DNA from: an uncultured Flavobacteriaceae bacterium
Lineage (GTDB): Bacteria > Bacteroidota > Bacteroidia > Flavobacteriales > Flavobacteriaceae
Assembly (NCBI GenBank): GCA_947502495.1
Contig: CANNAC010000010.1
Span: forward strand, 52,517 to 116,516
Length of the DNA stretch: 64,000 bases
Direction: 5' to 3'
The first letter of the stretch is position 1; every line of letters starts with the position of its first letter. The notes below the pieces were generated by a model. That model had not been told where the DNA came from. It did not search any database and saw only the letters and a program-made list of their open reading frames with translations. Of the stretch, positions 22,705 through 32,215 are shown piece after piece. The position numbers and the translations under genes were made by a program.

Positions 22705-25700
22705 TTAGTTTTTAATGATACGTTTGGTGTAATATTTATCTTCCACTTTAAATCGAATTAAATACATACCTGCTTCTAATTTGGAAACATTCATTTGTGA
22801 AACTGCTCCTTGATTTTGCATGATTTTTTTACCATTTAAATCGAATATTATGGTTTCCTCTATTTGCATATTTGTAGAGATATTTAAAATGCCTTCCGTT
22901 GGAACGGGAAAAATCTTAATTTGATTTTTGGTTAAACTTTCTTCTTCTATACCTAAAGCACTATCTACCACGGTTACCGTAATTATAACCGAATTTGCAT
23001 TACCAAAACCATCCGTGATTGTTAATGTTACAGGGTAATCTCCAGCCATTGTAAACGTATCTGTGTCTATACTTAATACGAAAGTACAGTTGTCGGAAGA
23101 ACCATTATCTACATCTTGGGCAGTAATGCTTACCGATGTATTACCTTCTAAATCTACCGTGATATCTTGACCAGCTATCGTTGGATTTATAGTATCCTGC
23201 ACCGTAATTATCGCCGTTGCCGAATCATTATTATTGCTAGCATCGGTAACGGTTAATGTAACGGTATTGGTTCCAATGTCATCACAAGTAAAAGTGGTAA
23301 TGTCTAAGCTAGAACTGGAAATACTACAATTGTCGGTAGAATTATCATCTACCATATTTGGTGTAATACTAGCGTTTCCAGTAGCGTCTAATTGCACGGT
23401 AATGTTTTGTGTGATTGCTGTTGGATTTATGGCATCTTCCACCGTTACAATTGCCGTTGCAGTTCCAGTGTTATTACTTGGGTCTGTTACAGATAGCGTT
23501 ACCGTATTTGCTCCTAAATCGTCACAAGAAAAACTAATAATATCTAAACTATTACTTGCAATAGCACAATTATCAGATGAACCATTTTCTATTTGAGAAG
23601 CTAAAATATTAGCATTTCCATTAGCATCCAATTGCACCGTTATATTTTGCGCAATAACCGTTGGGTTTGCGGAATCTTCTACCGTAATAATGGCGGTTTC
23701 TGTATCGCTATTATTACTAGCATCGGTAACAGTTAATGTAACTGTATTTGTCCCAATATCATCACAAGTAAAGCTAGTAATATCTAAGCTAGAACTAGCA
23801 ATGCTACAATTATCCGTAGAATTATTATCTACCATATTTGGTGTAATACTAGTATTACCATTAGCATCTAATTGCACGGTAATATTTTGTGTAATTGCTG
23901 TTGGATTAATAGCGTCTTCAACGGTAACTATTGCAGTTGCCGTTCCTGTGTTATTACTTGAATCTGTTACCGAAAGCGTTACTGTATTTGCACCTAAATC
24001 GTCACACGAAAAATTCATGATATCTAGGCTGTTACTTGTTATAGAGCAGTTATCTGTTGAGCCATTTTCTATTTGAGATTCTATAATACTCGCGTTGCCA
24101 GTTGCATCTAGTTGCACCGTAATATTTTGCGTAATAACTGTTGGGTTTATAACGTCTTCTACTGTAATAATGGCAGTTTCTGTATCGCTATTATTACTAG
24201 CATCGGTAACAGTTAATGTAACTGTATTTGTCCCAATATCATCACAAGTAAAGCTAGTAATGTCTAAGCTCGAACTAGCAATACTACAATTGTCGGTAGA
24301 ATTATTATCTACCATATTTGGTGTAATACTAGTATTTCCACTTGCATCGAGTTGCACGGTAATATTTTGTGTAATTGCCGTTGGGTTTATGTTGTCTTCA
24401 ATAGTAACAATAGCGGTTGTGCTATTGTTGTTTCCGGAAGTGTCTTCCACAGTAAATGTAACCGTATTTGTTCCTAAGTTTGCACAAGTAAAAGTAGTAA
24501 TATCTAAACTGCTACTTGCAATAGTACAATTATCTGTAGAACCATTTTCTATTTCCGAAGGCGTAATACTTGCTTCCCCATTGGCATCTAGCTGAATCGT
24601 TATATCTTGCGATACTGCGACAGGATTTATACTATCTACAACCATAATGGTTACCTCTTGTGTGTTTACTTTATTTTCGGCATCTGTAGCTGTAATAGTT
24701 ACCGTATTTGCGCCAAGATTTGCGCAGGTATAATCAAATCGTGTTTGATTTAATACTACTGAAACTAATTCGCAATCATCAAAAGTGCCATTGTTAACAT
24801 CATCAATGTCTATTGAAACTTGACCGTTTGCATCTAGTTCTGCTGTAATATTTGGAAATACTACAATAGTAGGAGGTAAATCGTCATACACATCGACATC
24901 CAATGCAATTTTGTATAACGAATAATTACCATCCGCATTTTTTATACTTAACCAAATATCATGTAGATCACAAGTGACTAGATTGGTTGGTATTTCTACC
25001 AAGTATTCATCGGTATTTCCTGTTGGTGTTAATGCAGCAGCAGTTCCTGTACCGAAGCCTAATTCGGCATCGTATAAAAATTCAGCTTCCGTTAAGGCAG
25101 CAGGAGCTTGGTTATCTTCTGCTTCAAAAACATAAAATATTCTCTTTTCGAATAAACCCCAAGTACCATCTAGATTCTGAACACGTAATCCTAGTTTATG
25201 AAACCCAGCATCTAATGTTCCTAAAGGAATTACAAAATTTGGAGTGGTTTCACTCGGACTACCAGTAATGGCTAATGCATTTCCGTTTCCATGCCCAGGA
25301 TCTGTATCAAACCAATATTCTGCTCCAGCGATGTTAGAAATTGGGTCACTTCCTGCAATGTCTTCCGAAACATAAAATATTTTCTTATCGTATAAACTCC
25401 AATTTCCATCTAAATTTTGAGAACGAATTCCGATGGTGTGAAAACCAACATCTAATGTTCCTAAAGGAATTGCGAAATTCGATGCGGTTTCACCAGGGCT
25501 TCCAGAAATGGCTAATGCATTTCCGTTTCCTTGTCCAGGATCGGTATTAAACCAATATTCTGCTCCAGCTATGTTAGAAATTGGGTCGCTTCCTGTTATC
25601 GCATCCGAAACATAAAAGGTTACATTGTGGTAAAATCCCCAAGTACCTAAATTATCTTGAGCTCTAACAGTTAGTTTGTGAAAGCCTTCGTTTAAACCTG

Positions 25701-25911
25701 TAATAGGAAAGTTTAACGCTTGCGTAAGTTCGCCTGTATTTGCATTTGCAGTTACCAAAGTACCATTACCAAAACCAGGATCTGTACCAAAATAATATTC
25801 TAATTGTTGTATGTTTTGCGAGCTTACTGAGGCAAAACTAAAAAAGAATAGTAGTATACATCCTAATAGATAATTATTTGGCAAGCGCATATTTGTGTTT
25901 TGCGCTTTCAT
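22705..25911 (-). CDS. Large secreted HYR-repeat protein with T9SS type A sorting domain
   Basis: The 1068 residues start with a signal peptide (cleavage near residue 32). Three tandem modules of about 90 residues follow (about 35-270), each with the pattern EYxFDTDPGxGNG...GFHxLGLRxQNLDGxWxLY. After a linker there are eight or so HYR-like beta-sandwich repeats of about 80 residues (ITVQLDANGxxSI...DNCSIASSSLDI...TNTVTLTVTDAS), with the C-terminus being a type A sorting domain (IKIFPVPTEGILNIS... to KRIIKN). It should be exported by T9SS to the cell surface or medium, probably as an adhesin. The HYR repeats alternate two subtypes with a 480-bp period. Confidence 0.88.
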   Translation of the reverse strand: MKAQNTNMRLPNNYLLGCILLFFFSFASVSSQNIQQLEYYFGTDPGFGNGTLVTANANTGELTQALNFPITGLNEGFHKLTVRAQDNLGTWGFYHNVTFYVSDAITGSDPISNIAGAEYWFNTDPGQGNGNALAISGSPGETASNFAIPLGTLDVGFHTIGIRSQNLDGNWSLYDKKIFYVSEDIAGSDPISNIAGAEYWFDTDPGHGNGNALAITGSPSETTPNFVIPLGTLDAGFHKLGLRVQNLDGTWGLFEKRIFYVFEAEDNQAPAALTEAEFLYDAELGFGTGTAAALTPTGNTDEYLVEIPTNLVTCDLHDIWLSIKNADGNYSLYKIALDVDVYDDLPPTIVVFPNITAELDANGQVSIDIDDVNNGTFDDCELVSVVLNQTRFDYTCANLGANTVTITATDAENKVNTQEVTIMVVDSINPVAVSQDITIQLDANGEASITPSEIENGSTDNCTIASSSLDITTFTCANLGTNTVTFTVEDTSGNNNSTTAIVTIEDNINPTAITQNITVQLDASGNTSITPNMVDNNSTDNCSIASSSLDITSFTCDDIGTNTVTLTVTDASNNSDTETAIITVEDVINPTVITQNITVQLDATGNASIIESQIENGSTDNCSITSNSLDIMNFSCDDLGANTVTLSVTDSSNNTGTATAIVTVEDAINPTAITQNITVQLDANGNTSITPNMVDNNSTDNCSIASSSLDITSFTCDDIGTNTVTLTVTDASNNSDTETAIITVEDSANPTVIAQNITVQLDANGNANILASQIENGSSDNCAIASNSLDIISFSCDDLGANTVTLSVTDPSNNTGTATAIVTVEDAINPTAITQNITVQLDATGNASITPNMVDDNSTDNCSISSSSLDITTFTCDDIGTNTVTLTVTDASNNNDSATAIITVQDTINPTIAGQDITVDLEGNTSVSITAQDVDNGSSDNCTFVLSIDTDTFTMAGDYPVTLTITDGFGNANSVIITVTVVDSALGIEEESLTKNQIKIFPVPTEGILNISTNMQIEETIIFDLNGKKIMQNQGAVSQMNVSKLEAGMYLIRFKVEDKYYTKRIIKN
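23160..24600 (-). repeat. Higher-order tandem DNA repeat (480-bp period) inside the HYR gene
   Basis: Blocks at 23221, 23701 and 24181 are the same sequence offset by exactly 480 bp; the stretch at 23701-23760 is identical to 24181-24240. Each 480-bp block encodes two 80-residue HYR units of different subtype (one with TPNMVDNNSTDNC, one with SQIENGSTDNC). The near identity shows recent duplication or gene conversion. Confidence 0.85.
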
Positions 25912-25913
25912 AA

Positions 25914-27077
25914 TTAATGTGCTTTTGCGTTAATGGTTACGTTAATTGTACCGTTTTTAGGTACTGCGCCATCATAACTAATTATGTCTAGAGTAGGTAT
26001 GCCTTTTGGGTTGCCAATCGTGTTATATAAAAAGCCGTTATTGTATAGCCCCATTTCTGTGCCACCACCACCTCCGGTGAGCGCAGGAGAAGTAGCTTGT
26101 AATGTTAAATCGTCTTCTATACGTGTTGTAGGGTTGTATGTACCTGTACCAGCAAAACTATATAATATAGTATTATCTACATCTGTAAATAAAGGATCTG
26201 TATCGACTAAGGTATTAGAATCTAAATACGTACCACCAGATTGGTTCGCAAAAACAACATTCCCAGCACCATAGTTATAGGTAAGATTATTAGAAAGGTT
26301 AAAATCGGCAGCAGAAAAATAAACAGTTGCGTCTAAACTATAATTAGAAATAAACATATTGTTATATAAAATGGCTGTACCAGAAGGATTATAGTTGTAT
26401 AAATTTAAATTACTTTCAAACTTAAATACATTATTCGCTATTACAGCACTAGTTGTATTGTAGATAGATAATGGGCCACCCGATGTAAATATATTGTTGG
26501 AAAATAAAACATTTGTAGCATCTTCATAAATATAGTTAGAGCTAGTTAAAACACAGCCTCTTACAACAATATCATCCATAGTAACTGTTGGTGCAGCATA
26601 ACCTTCTCCTAGTTGTACAGATGAAGCTTTGCATTCCGAAATAGTTAATCTTTCAAAAGGAGGAGCAATTGGTGCACCAGAACTTTGTGGATAAAGGGAG
26701 GAAAATGACAAACCTTTAAGTGTTACATCGGAAGAGCGAATTATAATAGCATCTATTTGCGAAACTTTACTTGTTTCGCTATGCGATCTACCAACAATAG
26801 TTAATTCTTTGTCAATAGTAACTGCGCCATAACTAGTGCCAGAAGGTTGTACATATATAATATCTCCGGCTGTAGCAGCGTCATGTGCTGCTTGAATGGT
26901 TTGATAGGTTGTTGTGGATCCAGAGTTATTATCAATGGTGATAATGGTTTGTGCTAGTAAACTTGAAGAAACAAGTAATAAGCATACCATAAAGGATTTC
27001 TTTAGTGTGTTTGTAAATGTTTTACTCACGATACTTCTATTTGTTAGGTGTTCGTGAAAATTGGTTGCATTTTTCAT
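25914..27077 (-). CDS. Secreted beta-helix (pectin-lyase-like) protein
   Basis: The 387 residues have a long basic N-region and a hydrophobic signal (about 28-43, ending LLAQ). The mature part starts TIITIDNNSGSTTTYQTIQAAHDAATAGDIIYVQPSG, which is the start of many pectin-lyase-fold proteins. Rungs of the type ISECKASSVQLG, VLFSNNIFTSG, AVIANNVFKFESN and AILYNNMFISN follow. No full T9SS sorting domain is seen. The stop is 2 bp before the ATG of the HYR gene, so the two are one operon and may act together at the surface. Confidence 0.8.
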   Translation of the reverse strand: MKNATNFHEHLTNRSIVSKTFTNTLKKSFMVCLLLVSSSLLAQTIITIDNNSGSTTTYQTIQAAHDAATAGDIIYVQPSGTSYGAVTIDKELTIVGRSHSETSKVSQIDAIIIRSSDVTLKGLSFSSLYPQSSGAPIAPPFERLTISECKASSVQLGEGYAAPTVTMDDIVVRGCVLTSSNYIYEDATNVLFSNNIFTSGGPLSIYNTTSAVIANNVFKFESNLNLYNYNPSGTAILYNNMFISNYSLDATVYFSAADFNLSNNLTYNYGAGNVVFANQSGGTYLDSNTLVDTDPLFTDVDNTILYSFAGTGTYNPTTRIEDDLTLQATSPALTGGGGGTEMGLYNNGFLYNTIGNPKGIPTLDIISYDGAVPKNGTINVTINAKAH

Positions 27078-27131
27078 GATATAAAATATGTTAGATTAAT
27101 AGATTACTAATGTAGGAAAGGAGTAAACACA

Positions 27132-27178
27132 AAAAAATCCCCAATACTGGGGGTTTTTGAAAACTATAATTAATAAGT
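27132..27178 (-). terminator. Terminator of the LRR/Ig gene, first copy of a duplicated 47-bp block
   Basis: AATCCCC and GGGG-rich arms form a hairpin 27132-27157, followed on the + strand by TTGAAAACTATAATTAATAAGT. The 47-bp block recurs at 29623-29669 with one difference. Confidence 0.75.
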
Positions 27179-27203
27179 AGTTGATTAGTAATTGATTGCG
27201 TGG

Positions 27204-29480
27204 TTATTTTTTAATGATGCGTTTTAAAAATGTTTTGTTTTCTATTTGTATTTTTAAAAGATATAGACCTTCAGTAAAATGAGAGATATCTATTTTATTG
27301 GAAGGTTTCTCTAGGTGCATTATTTTTTTTCCTAATAGATCAAAAACTTCTATAGCATTAATCATATTATTACTTGAAATGTTTAGAACAGATTTTGTAG
27401 GAATAGGATATATCTGTACCACGTTTACTTCATTTTCATTAATACTTAAAGTCACATCTACAAGTATAGGTGCTCTAATAACTTGAAAATCTGGAATATC
27501 GTTATCGGTTATAACACAATGATAACTTCCAGAATCGGAAGGTTGTGCATTTGTAATGATGTACGGATTTGTATTTGCTCCAGTAATGACAACATCATCT
27601 TTATACCATTGAAAAACAGGTGAACTAGAGGTTCTACTATAAAATCTACCAGCAGTTTCACTAACCGATAAAGTGATGTCATTTCCTGAGGTTATATTTT
27701 GAGTGTCTGGGAGATCTAGCGTTGTTTGTGGTGAGTAATAGCTACTAGAATTCCAGCTATAACTATTTTCAAGGTTTAAATAATCATTAAATTGGTCTGA
27801 GAAATCTGTAGCATAGAAGTGATTGTTATTAATTTTTATATAATTTAAGTATTGTAATTCAGTAAAATCAGGCAATACACCTTGAAAATTATTATAACTA
27901 ATATCGAAAAACACTAAATTAGGATAGCTAGTAGCTACAAAATTTGGTACTTCGCCAGAAAGTTGATTGTTATTAAACCAAAAGCCTCTTAATTTGGTTA
28001 GGTTAGCATAAGAAGCAGGGATTGGTCCTGTAAAATTATTAAACTCAAAGCTTAAAACACGTAATTCTGTAAGGTTACTAATTTCTTCAGGTAATGTACC
28101 ATTAATGCTGTTTCCAGAGTAAAATGAAAGCCATTCTAAACCTGTTAAATCTCCAATTTCAGGAGGTAAAGTTCCTGTTAAATTATTGTTGGAAAATTCT
28201 AATTGAGAGACTTTATTTCCTGTAACTGTTACACCATACCATTCGGATACTGGTTGTGCAGAGAGCCAGTTGGTATTGTCATTCCAACTCGTTCCGTTTG
28301 TGGCATTGTAAATGGCAATTAAAGCATCTTTTTGTAATTGTGATACTTCTCCTGTAATTTCAATAGTATTACGTTCTATTCTTAAATCTGGAATGCTTGT
28401 GTTGGTTGCTCTACAAAAATACATGTCAAAATCTGGATCTTGAAGACTGTTTATAGCATAAGTATTACTTGTTGCTCCAATAATTTCTTCGTCACTTTCA
28501 TTAAAGTAATTCGTTCTTTTTTTGTACCATTGGTATTGCACATTTGTGCCATTAATAGGTGTCATGGTTAATGTGTAATTATTACCAATAATGCCATCAA
28601 AAGCATCTTCTGTGTCTCTTCTGTTTTGTATTTGATAGGAGAAACTAGTAATCGCATTATTACTAGTGTAATTGGTTTCTAAATCTGCAAAGGAAAAATC
28701 ATTATTGTTGATATTTACATTATTAATTGTAGTACTAGTGTTCAGGTCTGGTAAATTCCCGCTTAAATTATTATAACTAAAATTTATTTCTTCTAAGTAT
28801 GGTAAATTAAGAATAGAAGCAGGAATACTTCCGTTTAAATTATTAGCATTTAATAACAATTTAGAAACATGTCCGTTTTTAACAGTTACTCCATGCCAAG
28901 AAGATTCTGGGCTTGTGGTGTTCCAATTCGTTTGGTTAGTCCATCCAGCTCCATTCGTGTTATTGTATAAATCTTGTAACGCTATTTTTTCGGTAGAAGA
29001 TACAGCTTGTGGAATGTCTATAGTTACAGTAGTATAACCAGATTCTCCATTAGATCTGTGAACTAAAATATAATAATTAGTTCCAATTGTAGGTGTGAAA
29101 TTTGTTACGCCTCCAAAAACACATGGAGAAGCATTTGTTAATTGGTTATCACTAGTAGCATTTAAATCTGGAGCAGAATAAAGGATAGCAAAGGCATCAC
29201 CTAAAGCAAATCCATCTCTAGAGTCTTCTATTGTTATAGAAACTGTGTTTGTACTAGTTGCTGTAAATTTATAATAGATTAATTTATAATTTGACCCAAG
29301 GCTACAACCATTTTGTCCGCCATCGCCAGCATTAGCTTCTATTATTCTTATGTTTCTATCTTCATGTGGAGAATGTTCTACTAAAGTAGCATTTTGAATT
29401 AGATCGTTTGCAGGTACTTGGGAAAAAGTACTTTGAATGGTTAGAGTAATAAGCGTAAAATAAAGTAGAAATTGTTTCAT
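27204..29480 (-). CDS. Secreted leucine-rich-repeat/Ig-like protein with T9SS type A sorting domain
   Basis: The 758 residues comprise: signal peptide (1-20), an N-terminal jelly-roll-like region, plant-type leucine-rich repeats (LxxLYNNTNGAGWTNxTNW cap then LNGSIPASILNLPYLEEINFSYNNLSG), an Ig-like module (YQWYKKRTN...YFCRATN), a second LRR block with its own cap (LIAIYNATNGTSWNDNTNW), a second Ig module (FQWYKDDVVITG...GSYHCVITDN) and the type A sorting domain (VVQIYPIPTKSVLNIS to KRIIKK). So it has two LRR-Ig cassettes, which suggests internal duplication. It should be surface-exposed and may bind proteins or glycans. Confidence 0.88.
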   Translation of the reverse strand: MKQFLLYFTLITLTIQSTFSQVPANDLIQNATLVEHSPHEDRNIRIIEANAGDGGQNGCSLGSNYKLIYYKFTATSTNTVSITIEDSRDGFALGDAFAILYSAPDLNATSDNQLTNASPCVFGGVTNFTPTIGTNYYILVHRSNGESGYTTVTIDIPQAVSSTEKIALQDLYNNTNGAGWTNQTNWNTTSPESSWHGVTVKNGHVSKLLLNANNLNGSIPASILNLPYLEEINFSYNNLSGNLPDLNTSTTINNVNINNNDFSFADLETNYTSNNAITSFSYQIQNRRDTEDAFDGIIGNNYTLTMTPINGTNVQYQWYKKRTNYFNESDEEIIGATSNTYAINSLQDPDFDMYFCRATNTSIPDLRIERNTIEITGEVSQLQKDALIAIYNATNGTSWNDNTNWLSAQPVSEWYGVTVTGNKVSQLEFSNNNLTGTLPPEIGDLTGLEWLSFYSGNSINGTLPEEISNLTELRVLSFEFNNFTGPIPASYANLTKLRGFWFNNNQLSGEVPNFVATSYPNLVFFDISYNNFQGVLPDFTELQYLNYIKINNNHFYATDFSDQFNDYLNLENSYSWNSSSYYSPQTTLDLPDTQNITSGNDITLSVSETAGRFYSRTSSSPVFQWYKDDVVITGANTNPYIITNAQPSDSGSYHCVITDNDIPDFQVIRAPILVDVTLSINENEVNVVQIYPIPTKSVLNISSNNMINAIEVFDLLGKKIMHLEKPSNKIDISHFTEGLYLLKIQIENKTFLKRIIKK

Positions 29481-29622
29481 GATGTTTTATATTAATTAAT
29501 AGCGGTTATAATATAGTAAGAATTCCATTGTTAAAACATAATTAACGATGAAACTATTTCAAAATCAGTTGTTTGTGTTTTGTTAGAAAGATTTAAACAA
29601 AAATAAGAGAAACGTGGTATCC

Positions 29623-29669
29623 AAAAAATCCCCAATACTGGGGATTTTTGAAAACTATAATTAATAAGT
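29623..29669 (-). terminator. Terminator of the response-regulator operon, second copy of the 47-bp block
   Basis: Here the stem is perfect: AAAAATCCCC pairs with GGGGATTTTT across AATACT, 28-74 bp past the stop of the LuxR-type regulator. It matches 27132-27178 at 46 of 47 positions. Confidence 0.8.
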
Positions 29670-29696
29670 GTTTTTAAAAAAAAGAATTCTTCGGAT

Positions 29697-30320
29697 TTAA
29701 AATTTATATTTTTTCTCTAAAGCATAGCGCAGGAGCTCTCCTTTGCCGTGAAGTCCAAGAATACGAATCATGTTTTTTCTGTGTGTATCTACGGTATGAA
29801 TACCAATAAATAAGTCTTCGGCAATCTCTCGTGAGGTTTTACCTTGCGCAACAAGTCGTAATATTTCAATTTGACGTTTGGTTAAAAGTCCTTTCTTCGT
29901 ATTGTTTTTATCGGTACCAAGTGCATTTGTATCTATACTTTTGTCAAAGTATGTTTCTCCTTTATGCATGGTTTTAATTGCTTGTAATACTTCTGTTAAA
30001 GAAGAGTTTTTTAAGATATAACCTTTCGCTCCAGCGTCTAGCATTTGTTCTATAGCATCAATTTGATCGAACATAGAAAAGGCTAATATTTTTGTGGTAG
30101 GAAATTCTTGCATGATTATTTTTGTCGCCGCGATACCATCTAATTTTGGCATGCGAATATCAGTAATAATAACGTTTGGTTGTTTTAATCGTACTATTTT
30201 AAGTAGCTCTTCACCATCATTTGCAGTACCAATTATAGAAATACCTTCTTCGTATTTTAAGAGTAGTTGTAATCCATCAATTAAGGATTGGTGATCTTCT
30301 GCAATGGCTAATCGTATCAT
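29697..30320 (-). CDS. NarL/LuxR-family response regulator
   Basis: The protein has 207 residues from ATG 30320: a receiver domain (about 1-120) with phosphoacceptor Asp54 in IITDIRMPKLDG and the conserved Lys in YILKNSS, and a C-terminal LuxR helix-turn-helix (LTKRQIEILRLVAQGKTSREIAEDLFIGIHTVDTHRKN, split here by domain). A start at 30341 adds seven unmatched residues. It is 49 bp behind the histidine kinase gene and is its obvious partner. Three surface-protein genes lie directly downstream on the same strand and may be its targets (inference from position). Confidence 0.92.
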   Translation of the reverse strand: MIRLAIAEDHQSLIDGLQLLLKYEEGISIIGTANDGEELLKIVRLKQPNVIITDIRMPKLDGIAATKIIMQEFPTTKILAFSMFDQIDAIEQMLDAGAKGYILKNSSLTEVLQAIKTMHKGETYFDKSIDTNALGTDKNNTKKGLLTKRQIEILRLVAQGKTSREIAEDLFIGIHTVDTHRKNMIRILGLHGKGELLRYALEKKYKF

Positions 30321-30369
30321 TTTGTGTGTTTTTAAATTCAAAAATCAAACATATATAATCTACATATTT

Positions 30370-32211
30370 TTAAATTGGTAAATCTATTATTATCGTTGTG
30401 CCTTGATGGATTTCAGATTCTATAGTCATGCTACCTTCTAAATGCTCTACGCGTTTATCAATACTATGAATTCCCATCCCTTTTTTAGAAATAGTTTTGG
30501 TATCAAAACCAACACCATTATCTTCTATCATAATATTTAGGCTGTCTTCATGATTTGTTAAGCTAATAGTTGCTTGTGTTGCTTGCGCATGTTTAATAAT
30601 ATTAGTGGTTAGTTCTTGAATGATTCGAAAAATAGTAAGTTCTAAACTATTTTCTAATCTGTTTTCTAAACCATGATCTACCACATCTATTTGCGTTTTA
30701 TTTAATGCTGAAATTTTATGAGCCATTTCATTTACAGCTTTTAATAAACCTTGTTTAGCAATTACTCCAGAATTTTTAGCATGAGCAATGCTTCTAATTT
30801 TCTGATACGCTTCGTCTAAAAGGGTGTTGGTTTTTTCGAAAAGGTCTTCCGATTTGTTTTCCTTTAAAACATTAAAATGAAGTTTCACAGTAGCCATGAG
30901 CCCGCCAAGATCATCATGCAAATCGTTAGCAATACGCTGTCTTTCTTTTTCTTGCCCTTCAATCATAGCATCAATACTAGTCAGTTCCTGTTCTTTAAGT
31001 ACCGTAGCTAGTTTTTGGGTTTGTATTTCTTGTTCTTGTTCGGCAAGTATTTGTTTGCGTTTGGTATTTTTCTGAATTAAGAATGCAGAAAATCCACCAA
31101 AAACTAAAAGGAATAAAGAGGCGATAAGTAAGTTTTGATTTTGTTTTCTTTTTGCTTCGCTTTCTAGGTTGTCTGCCCGAAGTTTTTGGTTGTCATATTG
31201 TTCTTTAATATTGGCTATAGCTTCGTGATGTTCTTTGGTGTTTAGGCTGTCAGAAAGTTCAAGAGATAATTTTAGACTATTATATGCGCTATGATATTTT
31301 TTTTGTTTGGCAAATAAATCCGATAGATTTTCATTAATTTTTTTGCTATTCTTAAGGATGTTTTCTCGTGTAGAAACACTATCCGCTTTTAGATAAAACT
31401 TTTCAGCTTCATCTAGTTTATTTAACCTTTCATAGGAAACACCAATGTTAAAATACGTATTAAAATAACTTTCTTTTGAAGTATGACTTGGTGACTTTTT
31501 AAAGAAGTCTAATTTCTTATTAAAATAATAAATAGCAGAATCCGATTGTAATAAATTATCTTCAAATAAAGCTCCTAAATTATTATAGGTATAAAGTAAA
31601 TATGCGCTATCCCTTTTTTTATAGTTATAGCCTAAAAGCATTTTATAATTACGTAATGCTTCATTATTTTCATCTCTATAATAATAGTAGGTTGCTAGTA
31701 AAAAACGATGAATTATTTTATAAGTTACATGGTTGTACTCTTTCGCTTTTTGCTCTAAAATATTTAAATATTCTAGGTTATAATAGTTGTCATTATTATA
31801 ATCATAAGTTTGACTAAGCGCTGCAAGGCTAGACAGTGTGGTTAAAGTGTCTTGTGCTTTTTTTGCTAGTTGAAGTGTTTGATAGCTTTTTTTGAAAAAT
31901 AAAGAATCATTACTCGTTATTTTATTATAAAAACCCTCAAAATATAAGACTCTGCATTGTTGAAACTTCGTTAGGTTTTTGTCTTGTTCGAGCTGGTTTA
32001 TATAGAAAGACATAGAATCACTATCTCTTAAACGACTATGGTATATTAATTTATAAAATTTGGCATCCGTAGACTTCTTAGAATTTTTAAATTTGGATTC
32101 TAATAGCGCAATAGGTGTGGTATTATCAAAATAAAAATAGGCGGAGTCATTTTGTGCTAAACCAATAGTACAACAACAAATACAAACTATTTTAATAAAT
32201 GCAGATCTCAT
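30370..32211 (-). CDS. TPR-containing sensor histidine kinase (HisKA_3/LiaS-type)
   Basis: The protein has 613 residues from ATG 32211: a signal peptide (1-20), tetratricopeptide-like helical repeats in the periplasm (about 25-350; TKFQQCRVLYFEGFY, YFNTYFNIGVSYERLNKLDEAEKF split over repeats), one transmembrane segment (about 370-390), a coiled coil, a HisKA_3 dimerisation domain with the phosphoacceptor His in RIANDLHDDLGG, and a HATPase domain (NIIKHAQA, DNGVGFD). Such kinases partner with NarL-type regulators, here the next gene. The ligand sensed by the TPR domain is unknown; the lipoprotein gene just upstream (4-bp gap) may be part of the sensor. Confidence 0.9.
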   Translation of the reverse strand: MRSAFIKIVCICCCTIGLAQNDSAYFYFDNTTPIALLESKFKNSKKSTDAKFYKLIYHSRLRDSDSMSFYINQLEQDKNLTKFQQCRVLYFEGFYNKITSNDSLFFKKSYQTLQLAKKAQDTLTTLSSLAALSQTYDYNNDNYYNLEYLNILEQKAKEYNHVTYKIIHRFLLATYYYYRDENNEALRNYKMLLGYNYKKRDSAYLLYTYNNLGALFEDNLLQSDSAIYYFNKKLDFFKKSPSHTSKESYFNTYFNIGVSYERLNKLDEAEKFYLKADSVSTRENILKNSKKINENLSDLFAKQKKYHSAYNSLKLSLELSDSLNTKEHHEAIANIKEQYDNQKLRADNLESEAKRKQNQNLLIASLFLLVFGGFSAFLIQKNTKRKQILAEQEQEIQTQKLATVLKEQELTSIDAMIEGQEKERQRIANDLHDDLGGLMATVKLHFNVLKENKSEDLFEKTNTLLDEAYQKIRSIAHAKNSGVIAKQGLLKAVNEMAHKISALNKTQIDVVDHGLENRLENSLELTIFRIIQELTTNIIKHAQATQATISLTNHEDSLNIMIEDNGVGFDTKTISKKGMGIHSIDKRVEHLEGSMTIESEIHQGTTIIIDLPI

Positions 32212-32215
32212 GAAA

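Noticed and set aside
23234..24595. Long plus-strand frames opposite the HYR gene (120-166 codons)
   Set aside because: They are antisense shadows of the repeated coding sequence; repeats prevent stops.
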